DNA from: Aphelocoma coerulescens
Lineage: Eukaryota; Chordata; Aves; Passeriformes; Corvidae
Assembly (NCBI RefSeq): GCF_041296385.1
Contig: NC_091014.1
Coordinates: 52,346,078 to 52,410,077, forward strand
DNA length: 64,000 nt
Direction: 5' to 3'
The translations under genes and the position numbers were made by a program. Positions 25,901 to 37,200 of this stretch are shown piece by piece. Below the pieces are notes generated by a model that ran no database searches, was not told where the DNA came from, and was given only the letters and a program-made list of their open reading frames with translations. Each line of letters begins with the position of its first letter. The stretch's first letter is position 1.

Positions 25901-28900
25901 GGTCTCCACCCAGGATACCAGCAGGGACTTGCTGCACAAGCCCAGTGTTAGAAGGAGGTTTGAGGCTGGGGTGCTCCTTCTCTGCCTGCAGGCACCAGTG
26001 AGGGGACAGTTTTGGGTCCAACGTCCCACTGACTGCCCTGAAGCACAGATGAGTGTAAAGGGAGCTGCAAAGACCCTGCATACATCCCCAACACAACCTC
26101 CAGACTGTGCCAGCAAAACCCCTGGGCTAGCGGGCTGATGGGTACCAAGTGCCTGCAAAGGGGGAGCATTTACCAGCACTGTCTCCCAGTTTAATGCTAA
26201 ATGCAAAGTCCATATGCAGACAGCCTGGGGGTCACAGCTGATGCTCATGGACCTTTGTGCTGTATGTGTGGGCACGGCTGCCCTCTAACAGTGGCAGCCG
26301 AGGGAGCTCGGGCTTCCAGCCCAGATCCTGCTTGCCTATACTGAGGCATAAATTAAAAATAAGCCCTTGCTTTGAGCTGATTTTCTCCTCATTCCTCTGG
26401 ATGTCATTTGGATTCGAATCCAGCCGCCTTTGGGAAGCTGGAAGCTTGCAAATCTCAACTTTTGAATGTTTGCAATTATGATGGTAATGGTAAAGCACAT
26501 ATGCTTCTGTGCTCTCTATAAGCCGTTAAGAGGCACAGTTGTTCTTTTACAGCCGTTTTACAGCCAGAGCATCAAGCACAGGCCGGAGAATAAAACCCTT
26601 GTGCACATTGGGCTGGAAAGAGGGTGGATGGTGGCTGCTCTGGGCTCAGCCACCTCATGTCTCTGCCTCCCCCAGTGCATTTAAGTTTCCCCTGCTTTAG
26701 TTTTCCAACACCAGTAGCCCAAGATCTGCTTTGGTTTCCCTAATCCATTGAGCCTATGATAATCTGAAGAGGGGAGTAGCATCTTATTGCACATTAGCCC
26801 AGCACTCGACCCCAGGGACTCCTTATCCCAGTCCTAGACAATGAGTCTGAGAAAACTCAGAACTTCGGAGCAGGGTGCTGATGGCCATAGAAATTTCCCT
26901 CACAGAGACAAATGCAAGGGGAGACTCTTCCCTGGCTCCAGCCCTGGCTGGAACAGAACCGGCTTCAGTTGCTGAAGTTTTGGAGGGAAGCAGGTTTCTC
27001 TGGTGTATCCTGGGGAATGGTGGGAGGTGTGGGGGGATGCACACGCCCCATGCACCCCCAGGAATGATGGCAGGAGCTCTGCCTCTCCTCTGCCTCCAGG
27101 CAGGGGACAGTGTCGCAGCGCATGCTGAAAGCTCTTCCTGACAGCCTTCCTTCGCCTTCAGCTCTTCCTAGCTGATGATGTCGGGTGTTAGCTGCTGATT
27201 TGCAAGCAGCAAAACCCACTCTGGCAGCACTGCTCAGCACAAAAGCATGAGGTGCTGGAGCTCTCCTATCGCAGCACAGCCCTTCGATGTGGGGCATCCA
27301 CCCCACAGCAGCATCCTTTCCCTCATTCACCCCTTGGCCCCGAGTCCAGTTCAGTCCTGCATGGTGCAAATCACTTTTTTTGGGGGAAAGTGTCTCTGAT
27401 TCCCGGGTAGGGGTGGGGGGTGCTGGCTGGGTAGCTTTGGGGCTCCAAACACCCACTGCTGGCTTTTCTCAGGATCTGACTGCACCCCAAAGCCTCCCAC
27501 ATTCAGGGAGGCTCCCAGGGCTTTACTTCACCGTAATGATGGTGACGGCCCCCTCCTCCTCCTGCTCCTCGGGCAAGAACCTGGCAGCTCTGCTAGGCTT
27601 GCACCCCCATGATCAGCGGGGATCTGGGTCTGTCGGGCTCTCTGGCTGTGACAGAGAGGATCTTCTCCAGATCACCGTGCCCTGCCAGAAACAATCTGTT
27701 TACAGTGTCAGCGCTCAGCGTATCCCTCCCCGCTCGGTGTTGAACTGCCCGTATATCCCATTTCTGCAGGCGCAGAGACACCCTTCTGTAGTCCGGGTGG
27801 CATTGTCACTACAGGGAATATTTCCATGACATCCTCCAAGGCTGGTGGTCAAAGCCTAACGGAGCTCTTCTCCCAAATCCCCATCCCTAGAAGTGCCCGC
27901 GGATGTTGCAAGCATGTCCTTTGCTTTTTCTCGGAGGTCCCCGCTGACCTGAATTTTCCTGCGGGTCCTGCCGCTGCTTCCCAGGGATGTTAGAGTGTAG
28001 GTGCCGGGCTACAGGATTTCCCTCTCACAACCCTCTCCCTTTGGGGATGCAGCTAGTGGCTGGGTCACTTATTTGACAAAGATGAGCTGACGGCTCAGCG
28101 GGGCTGCGGGCTGCAGCCCCTGGTGCCAGCACTGCACGGAGCCAGCCCCGGCCGGCCCTGCGCGCCGGGGACGTGCCGGGCGGGTGCGCCTCGGCACCAT
28201 GCCCTTGGCTTTGGTTTCCTTCTGGGTTGATGCACGCAGCTAACGCCTGCGAGCGGCTCTTCCCCCCTCCTTCTTGCTCCCAGAGACCCTTTAAATCGGC
28301 TGCTTCACACTCAGTAAACACCCTCCCCCCCGCCTTACAACCGTTCCCTTTCTCCCAGGTCATGCCAGGCAACCATTTTCCAGCAAACTCCCCGTTTTTG
28401 GCCAGTTTTTCGCTCTGCCTGTTAACAGTCTGTTAAACTCTCCGGGCCCCCGGGGCGACTCTGCTCGCACACACGTCGGGAGCAATCACCCGGTGCCTGG
28501 GAAAGGGTTGCTGGCGTTACCTGGGCAGCAGCAAACTTTGCTTGCGAAGCTTCTCTCAAGGCCGATGCTATTAGTGGCTATTAGTGGTAACGACCCCCAT
28601 GTCTGCAACTTCCAGACGATGGGGCCTTTCATCAGAGAGCCCTCCGCGATGCAGGGAAAGTGTGGCTTTTGGAGACGAGCAGTTTTCTTCCGCCTCACTA
28701 GATTTTTATCTCTTTCAGGAAGCTCTGGAGGCTACAAGCTACCTTACCTAATGCATCTCTATTAGGCTGAGGCACTGGGGGCCGATCGGATACGTCCCGG
28801 GCTCCAGCTGCTCCCCTCATCCATGCTTTCAATGTCTTTGACTTTTGCCAGACTCCAGATGGGAAGCGACCGGGGGCCTGCAGGGCTCAGGCTTGGTGAA

Positions 28901-30284
28901 TAGGGAAAGGAAATTTTATCCTCTAAATCCATCCCCCAGCAAAACACACAAGTGTTTCACCCTCGATGAGGTGGGAAGCTGCCTGTGCAAAGCTCCAGCC
29001 TGAAATGCTGGATTGCCATGATGCCCAGGCAGAATGATGCTGGAGTGTCTCATCGCATGTGAGACCCTCAGCCTGCCCCTGTGGCGTGGCAGGTAAAGCA
29101 TGAGTCCTGAGGACAGGCTGGTCCATGGGGCTTCAGTGTTGGCCTGAAGGAGGCACCAGCCAGAGGGAGATGAGCCTCCCCGACCTGTTTAATCCCACCT
29201 CCATCATTATAATGCCTTTTTGTATCACCACTTGCCGGGGGGCTGGGGTCTCCTATGCCAGCACTATGCAGCCCAAGGGCAGCTACATCCCCCAGGTTAG
29301 AGCACCAACAAGGCAAGACAGGAGGAGGCATTATTCATCTTCTCTCTCACGGAGCATGGAGGGAATACATGCCCAAGAACACCGTGGTGATGCCAGATTT
29401 GCTGACCTTCCCTGGTACAGGATTTAGGTCTGTCTGGAGGTGATGAGGCTGCAGCCACAGCTCCCATATGTCACTGCCCCTCACCCCAGCCACCCTTGTT
29501 ACAGGCTGTACAACATATTAGTGCTGGGCAAGGGGCCTGATGGCCTCTCAATTTGCCCCACCCTGGTCTTACCAGAATGGCCCCAGAGCAGGCAAAGCAA
29601 ACCATGCCCTTCTGGGAAGAGGAGCTGGCAGTGAGGATGAATACCACCTTTTTGGGTGGCACCAGCCAGAGACCAGAGGAGTGGGTGCACATTACCCAGA
29701 GAGTCTGAACTTCGAAGTCCAAACACAGAGCCAGCCAGTGGCTGGCTGAAAATCATTGCGACTCTGTGGAGGATGACTTTCTAGGGGTGCCCCAGTAGCC
29801 CCCCACTTTGCCCATCCTGCAGCCCCCCTCACTGACATCTCCTCTTGGGGGATGCTCTGATGTTCACAAGAGACTGGGATTGCTGATCTCCCCCGTTTCC
29901 TGAGTGTCCCCTCGCTAGGGGGTGCAGAAGGGCATCCCACCACCCCGGGGGCTCTGTCCCCCCAGCACGCAGCCCTCCTGTACCACTAAGTGCCAGCCTG
30001 CGGCCCCGCAGCTCCCGTCCGGGCGAGTGGGGGTGCCGGGGCGGGGGTTGGTGGTGCTCGGGGGCAGGCGGGCAGCGTGGGACTGGGGCCACGCGTGCCC
30101 GGCCGCCCGCGGCGGCTGCCCGACGGGGAGGGCGGGTGTCCTGCCGCCCGGTGGCGGCGGGGAGCCTGGCAGAGGACTCGGTGAAGGACCTTCTCCGGTT
30201 TCCTCGGGAGGCTGTCAGGCGGCGGGGGAGCCGAGCCCCCTGCGCCTCGCTGGCCGCGCCGGCTCCCTCCCTCTCTCCCCCGCA

Positions 30285-30330
30285 CTCCTCCTCCTCCTCC
30301 TCCTCCTGCTGCTGCTCCTCCTGCTCCTCC
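30285..30330 (+). repeat. TCC/TGC triplet run in the SHISA8 CpG island
   Basis: An almost pure run of CTC/TCC triplets with interspersed CTG lies in the 5' region of SHISA8. It forms a homopyrimidine stretch of the kind that can adopt triplex (H-DNA) structure and that is length-variable in many promoters. Confidence 0.75.
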
Positions 30331-30746
30331 CGCCCTGGTGCGAAGGGCTTTTGCTGCTTTTCCCTTCTCTCTCCTCGGCGGAGCGCGGTGCCGGGAGGCG
30401 CGGGCAGAGGCGCGGGGATGGGGCGGCCGCCGGCGCCCGGCTCGCCCGCCCGCTCCCGCCGCCCGCCGCCGCGTCCCCTCCCCGGCCCGCGGGAGGCGGC
30501 GGCTCTCCCATGCCGCCCGTCTCGCCCCCTGCTCTGAATCTCTGCCCGTCGGCCTATCTGGGGAGAAACGGGGAGGGGGTACGTCCCCTCGCACTTTTTT
30601 TTCCCACCCATTTCTTTTTTCCACCCTTTTTTGCCTTCTCTCCATTTCGTCCCCCTTCTCCCCAGCCCGTTTCTCCTCCATCGGGGCTCTTCGGCGGCCA
30701 TGCGGCCGGTCCCGGGCGAGCGGCTCTAACTCGCCTCCTCGCCCGA

Positions 30747-31294
30747 ATGGCCCCCCGGAGCCGCGGGCGGATGGAGCCGAGCTACGTCGTGGGTATCTGC
30801 TGCCTGGTGCTGCTGGAGCCGGGCCGGGTGTGGAGCGGCGAGCCCAGCACCGGGGGACCCGGGGAGAGCAGGAACAGCAGCCAGGCACCGCCGCCGGAGA
30901 CCACGGTCCCCGCGCCCACCGGAGAGGCACCAGCGGGGGGGGACCGCTGCCGCGGGTACTACGACGTGATGGGGCAGTGGGACCCGCCGTTCAACTGCAA
31001 CGCCGGCATCTACCAGTACTGCTGCGGGACCTGCGGGTACCGCTTCTGCTGCCAGTTCAAGCCTGGGCGGCTGGACCAGAGTGGCTGCTCCAACTACGAC
31101 ACCCCCAACTGGGTCAACACGGGCCAGCCGCCTGCCCGGGTGGACGAGACCCCCGAGGACCCCACTCGTGACAAGACCAACATGATCGTCTACATCATCT
31201 GCGGTGTGGTGGCCATCATGGTGCTGGTGGGCATCTTCACCAAGCTGGGCCTGGAGAAGGCACAGGGTCCCCAGACAGAGATGACCGTCTCCAG
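30747..31294 (+). CDS. SHISA8: SHISA8 coding exon 1 (leader, cysteine domain, transmembrane helix)
   Basis: Encodes all extracellular and membrane parts of the protein, residues 1-182, and two bases of codon 183. Key blocks are MGQWDPPFNC, CCGTCGYRFCC, NYDTPNWVNTG and the helix IVYIICGVVAIMVLVGIF. The donor is CAG|GTAAAG. The frame stays open for 275 codons upstream of the chosen ATG, which is expected in GC-rich DNA and is not taken as coding. Confidence 0.92.
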
Positions 31295-34200
31295 GTAAAG
31301 GGGTCTGGTCCCCCCAACTTCCCTGCTTCATCTCCCCATGGGTGGCAGCTCATGTTTCTAGCCCATTGCATAGACTGAGCCATAGCTTCACCTTGGGACT
31401 GCCAAGAGGGTGAGGTGATCCCTAAAATCCCTGTCCGAGCATGCTGAGACACCAGGGAGTGGGTTGGCTGCAGCCCATCAGCCTGTCCTGGTAGGGAGGG
31501 CTGGCAGCCAGGACAGCCTCCACGAGAAGGGGTGGTTGTACAACCATCTCCTCTCAAAATGACCTGCTCTGTCTCTTGAGGAGGCATGTCCCTGGCTCAG
31601 GAGTGCCAACCCACCAGCCAGTGGGGTGGGTGACATGTGAGCTATAGGACGTGGCTTTACCCCCCCCCCCCCAACAAATCCGTGGTTCCCAATGTCTCAG
31701 GAAGGTGAGACCGGGTCTGACTACATGTGGGGTGACTCTGGACTGCAGTCCCCTTGGTCTCAGCCTTGCTGGCAGTGCTGGGGGAGAGGAGGTGGCAATG
31801 ACAGTTCCACCGTGGCTGCTGCACCAACTCCGTGTGCGTGTGTGCACACGTGTGCATACGCGTGTGTGTGCGCATGCATGGGTGTTCACTGGTGTCTGCT
31901 CTGTGCACCAGCGTGGGACACCGCCCTTGCAGGGGGCGTTCACACTCTTGCACCCCCTGGAGCGCACCCTCCAGTGGAAAGTTGAGCAGCTTCTTCTCGG
32001 AGACCATGCCCTGTGGCTCCAACCCCTGGCTTTCCAGCCCACTCCTGGGGCCGAGCACAGGGCTGGTGGGGGGAAGGTCAAGGTGTCAGACACACTTTGG
32101 CACTGGAGAACCCCCCGTATCTCCCCCAATTCCTGTGCTGCTGCTGTGGCTGTCAGTGCATCTTTCCCTCTCTCCCTCCCGCTGCCAGTGCACGCTTCTC
32201 TCCTCATTTTGGAGCTCTACTTTGCATCTTCCCAGTGAGGACATCAAGTCTGGAGAGAAACCCATTTTCATGCCATTTTGTTAAGGGGTTTTAGCTTTTA
32301 AAAAAAGAAAAAGCAGGGCTGGTGGAAATTATTTCATTGGAATGATCAGGCAGCTGTCCTGATTGCAACCCCCAGCACCAACACACTCCCTCCTTCCCCT
32401 GAGGCAACCTTTTTCCCCTGCCCATTTTGGACTTAGGCAGCCACTGGGTGCTGCGCCCCAAATCAAGACCCACCCTGCTTCTTGCAACCACCCAGGGGAG
32501 CAGAGGCAGACCCCCCCTGGCTGGAGGAGGGTCATATTGAGGCACGGAGGAGGGTCACAGGACCGTCCTGAGACACAAGAGGCAGTTTCAGGGGGATCCA
32601 TGCTGTGCCCCCACCTTGGCAGGGAGCCTGGCTGTGTGCTGCTACGTGCCCGCGCCTCCCCCCGCGTTGCCTGAGGAAGTGCTGGCACCTTGACAGGATC
32701 AATACGGCCTCTGCCAGCCTCCTGACTCCCCTTCCACTCGCCTGCCATCGCGTCTTTTTTTGGTCATCCCCCCCACCTCCTGGGAAGGAGATACTGTGCT
32801 TAGGGAGGGGTCAGACCCTGGGACACCCAGACCCATGTCCTTATCCCCTGCCATTGGGTATTGCCTTCTCCCATCACCAGATGCTGGCGGGACTGCTGCC
32901 ACTTACCAGGGGCTGTTTTCTGTGGGTAGCCTCAATTCTGCGCTGCTGGTGCCGTGTGCTTCCCCTTGTCCCCCCTCCCTCTTACTCAAGCAAGCCTGAA
33001 TTTTCCCAATGAGTTTGGAGAGATAGGTGCCTGTTCTCCCTAAAGCCACAGATCTTTGGGGAACTAGCATACAGATCGGGAGAAGGCGAGTTTTCCTCGT
33101 CCACCTTTGAGGGACAAAATCAGAAGGGCACCTCCATCACTGCAGAAGTCAGGAGAAGTCTTGCCCTCTTCTGCGCCCTGTGTCCTTCTGTGCAAGCTGT
33201 GAGCAGTTCTGGTTCCACTGGGATGGTGACTGGCAAGCCCTGGCAGGGCAGGAGTGGTGCATCAGGTGCAGAGCCCCAGGAACCAGGCAAGACACCAGGC
33301 TGACATGACTTCCTGGGTGCTGGGCTGGTGGAGACAGTGCCAAAGTCCGGGTACATGGCATCAGCATCCAAAAAGGGATGCTGTCACCTCCATTCCACTG
33401 TGCCTGGGAAGCTGGGGGAATATGTTTCGTCTTGGTGCCTCTGAGACAGCAGGGCTATTTCTACCTGCCTTGCCACTGTACCCACACATGGCCCAAGGCA
33501 TGGGCAGTGCCACCTCGCCTCTCTCCCAGCGCCTCAGGTATGAGCTTCTCATTTGCTCCTTGGGCACCGCATCATGGCCTTGGGCCAGCTCCCTGTTGCA
33601 TGGTCGTCTTGGTTTCCATTCCTATCCCTCCCTCCTGCCAGGGTTTTTCCGCTCCTGGGGAGCACTTTGTGCTGCCCTGGACAGCTCCCACCACTGCTGC
33701 TTGCAGGTTTCTTGCTTGGGAGGTAAGGTCAACCACTTCTGCACCTCCAGATGTTCTTTGTCATGGTTCTGGTCCTGGTCCAAACCCAAGAAGAGTGACC
33801 AGGTGCAAAAAGTCCATTCGGTCTTTCCTGATGGAGACACCTCAGTCTGTGTCCAGCTCGTCCTGAGATCCCCACACCTTGGCCGCCTTCAACATGTCTT
33901 TGTCTCCTCATGGACTTGGCTGCTCGTCTACCCAGGGAAGTGGGTGCTCAAGCAACTGCAGCTACCTGGTTTGTCCTCCTGTCCTCATCCGCCTTCCTCC
34001 TGCAGGGCCTTATGGCAGCTCCTGAAATCCCCTCTCCTTCCTGCTCGGCTCATGCTTGGCATCTGTCCCCGGCACTCACTTAGCCTGGCCAAACCCCGCG
34101 TTGAGTCAGTAACACCTGCCTGTGTTTTTCTTCAGTCCCCGGATCTCTGAGGACGTTGGGTCCTTGGGGGCCTCCAGGATCTGTCTGTGCCCATTACACA

Positions 34201-37200
34201 GAGAGCAAGCATGTGCGCCGGACCTCTCCCAGAAAACCTCCTGGGTGGGAATTGCAAATTTATAGCTGGTGTGAACAACCCTATGGGAAGAATTGGGCAA
34301 GCAGCAGCCTGCTAGGGAGTAGCGGGGATTCTGGAGAGGGGCAAAACAGCTATCAGGAGCATGTGCCCTGGCAGCTGCAGTAGGTGAGTGCTCAGTTCTG
34401 ACTTTTCACTCCCTGGGTCTCCCCATGCTATTTGGGGTCCCAAAATTTGGCCCCACTGTGCATCCAACTGTGCTGCGTGTTTCTCTGGCAATGCTCAAGT
34501 CCGGGGCCATGCCTGCAGTCGATGTCCATGGTAGCAGATAGTGGTGAAGACCTAGAAAAAGAGTTTGCAGGCAGCATGGTGTGCTATCACATGCTGCCGT
34601 GGCTCTCTGGGGGATGAAAGGGGATCCAGCTCCAGTAGGGAAGGAGACCTGGAGGTCTGTCCCTAGAATGAACGTAAATGTTTGGAGAGGCTCATTTCCA
34701 ACTTGCCTAAGCTCCAATACTCACCACTGCAACTCCAGTTTTGCAGACACCTTGATAACCCCACGCCTTCCTGAGCATCCCTGAGTGTACCAGCCCCACC
34801 GGGCAGGTGTCCCACAGTGCCCGTGCTGCCCAGTTGCATGGATGGGCACCCCTGCCCTGAGCAGGGACACTGTAAGCTGTGGGAAATGTCTCCCTCGGGA
34901 GGTGGAGATGAGGCTCTCACTGGGTGCAGAGGTGGTGTGACCAGCCGGGATGCTCACCCGCAGCTGCAGCGTGCTCTGCACCTCCTGCAACGCTGCGCCT
35001 CTGCTCCAAACCTCATCACCCCGCTCATCCAGTGGCTGCCACCTTCTGTGTCCCTTCCAAGGGCTCACTCCAGCTCATGGCAATGTCACTTCACCCCATC
35101 AGTCTGTCATCTCTCTTCTGGAGGCTGTGCTCCTGTCTCCTCCCATTGCTCCCTGCCCCTTGCCAGGACTTGCAGCCTCTCTCCTGCTGGGCTTGCCAGG
35201 TATGGAGCTTGGGCCTCCCAAAAGTGAGTCAGCCCCTGGGCTGAGCTGCTGTGCCAGGTCACCGTCCTGCTCCCACACAGGCACATCCCTTGGGGATGGA
35301 TCAGGAGCACTGAGTGCTTCATGCATGGCTTCTACTGTGAAGCTCTCTTGGCCTCCTTCATTATTACTCCTGGATCTGCCTCTGTGCTTGGTCAGGTCTT
35401 GCACTAGGCTGGTTTGTGGCATCTTGCTTGCACCCTTTAGCAGAACTAGGCTTGCCATGGAGGTGGCTGCACACCCACCCAGTTGACACTGTGCTCAGGC
35501 AAGCTGGGTGGCAAGCCACCCTCACACATGGCCTCATGTACGCATGGCCAGAGTGTGGATGGAGGCTTCAGCAGTACCATTCATCAGGACTTTTTGCAAA
35601 TGAGCAGTTGCAGGTCTAAAGCTGCATCTGCTCTCCATTCCCTTCTTCCATCTGCATTCCAGATCCATCTTGGTGCCCCAGACCACCAGGTGGTTTCATC
35701 CTGCCCAGCCACAGGACCAGACTGAGACTCAAAAAACCCCCAAGGTGATGTTCAGTGAGACAACAGTTCCTCTATAGTTTCACCCTCCATGTCCACCTTC
35801 TCTGCAGTGCACCACCTGAGGAAGAGCCAGGGAAGGGGTGCAAGCCTGGCCGGTGGCACTACTCGTGGTGCAAGGGCAGGGTGAATCCAAGTGTTGCTGG
35901 TGCTGGGGACTCGTGCATGCTTCTCCCCTTAGCAAAATAACTCATTAATTGCTGCTCGAGCTGTTGTTGTTAATCGTTATTATGTCCACATGCCCCGAGC
36001 GGTCAGCACGGAGGGCACGCTTATGAGAAAGAGCATTGATGGATTTATGTGGAGAGAAGTCATAGATAAAGGATTGCTCAAGCTTCATAAATAGACCCGA
36101 GGAAAAGAAAAAATAATTTAAAAAATAGGTCAAATCGCATTGAACTTCCTGTTGAAACAAGCCTGTTTGAGCGCTGGCCCCAGGGACAAGCGAGAGCAGG
36201 CAGCGTCCAGTGGGGAGGGGCTGGTGAGCAGTGCACCCCAGGGAAGGTGGAAGCTGACAGGGCAGCAGCTCCTCGAGTTGACAGCCCACACCCATGGCCT
36301 TGGGGGACCTGCCTCCCCCTGCCCTGCCTGGACACAGCCCATGCCCACCCAGGCTTGTGCCCAGAGTTCCTTTGAGTGCAGCATCCATGGCCGGAACCCT
36401 GGTTGGGTCAGTCCGCTGCAGGAAGGTTCCTGGGGAGGTGCAGGGTTTGAAGAGCTGCAGGATGGAGATGCAGCCTCCCCAGGCAGCCTGATCAAGCATT
36501 TAACCACTCCTGCAGGAAAAAAAAGTTTCTTCTGTTTAAACAGTATTTCCTGTTTCTGTTTGCACCTGTCACCTCTTGTCAGCTTGATGCTGTCCTTGTT
36601 GCACCCTCCCTTCAGACACTCATGCACATTGATAAGATCCCCCAAAGCCTTCTCTTCTCCAGGCTGAACAGTCCCAGCTCTCTCAGCCTCTCCTCATATA
36701 AAAGATGCTCCAGTCCCATCGTTGTGTTCCTTCCCTGGACTCTCTCCCATACATCCATGCTTCTCCTGTACTGAGCTGAAGCCAGCATTCCAGGTGTGGC
36801 CTTAACAGTGCTGAGCAGAGAGGAAGGACCACCTTCCTCAGACCTGCTGGCAACACTTTGCCTAATGCAGACCAGGAGACCATTCAGCGCCTTTGTCCCA
36901 AGGGCACTCTGCTGGCTCATGGTCAACTTGGTGTCCACCAGGATCCCCAGGCCCTTTTCCACCAAGCTGCCTTCCAGCTGGTTGGCTGCCAGGGTTTGTT
37001 CCTCACTTGTTTCAATTTCTTCAGCTTTATCAGGGTTCTCTTGGCCCATCTGGAGATGAAGTGATCCCAGAGGGATTGCTTCCCAAAGCTTCCCAAGAAT
37101 GATGTGAAATTAACCCATAGGGCAAGTGACACTTCCTTGTAGCTTTGCTCTTGCCCCTGCCCTGTGATATTGACGATCCAAACTGGGAGGGAAGAGGCTC

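Larger units (their letters stand above)
9403..29985. other. intergenic DNA between TNFRSF13C and SHISA8
   Basis: About 20.5 kb with no recognised gene. It holds a CR1 fragment (15375-16306), a degenerate GGATG-rich repeat (17105-17365), a TTTG tetranucleotide run (about 19900-19927), an A-run near 13257, and AT-rich blocks at 15205-15370 and 26330-26500. CpG-richer patches lie at 12380-12720, 25190-25400 and 28080-28500. Several open frames exceed 150 codons, but they have no recognisable domain or splice-supported structure. One possible minus-strand exon at 12384-12533 is listed separately. Confidence 0.6.
29990..31300. promoter_or_regulatory. SHISA8: CpG island and promoter region of SHISA8
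   Basis: The base composition changes sharply to GC-rich with frequent CpG, covering the DNA upstream of and through the first SHISA8 coding exon. Such an island normally marks the transcription start of a vertebrate gene. No TATA box is seen. A long CTC/TCC polypyrimidine run (30285-30330) and T-rich stretches (30594-30640) lie in the presumed 5' UTR or proximal promoter. The exact start site cannot be fixed. Confidence 0.75.

Noticed and set aside
29829..30930. Minus-strand frames of 290 and 314 codons across the SHISA8 CpG island
   Set aside because: Arg/Gly/Ala-rich products are the usual shadow of GC-rich DNA opposite a real first exon.
30747..31294. Assignment of the Shisa gene as SHISA9
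   Set aside because: The cysteine domain and EVTV end are close to SHISA9, but the position between TNFRSF13C and SREBF2 is the conserved SHISA8 place.
33254..34150. 298-codon plus-strand open frame in SHISA8 intron 1
   Set aside because: No recognisable domain, Ser/Leu/Trp/Cys-rich composition typical of random frames, no splice-supported partners, and other frames are also open over parts of it.
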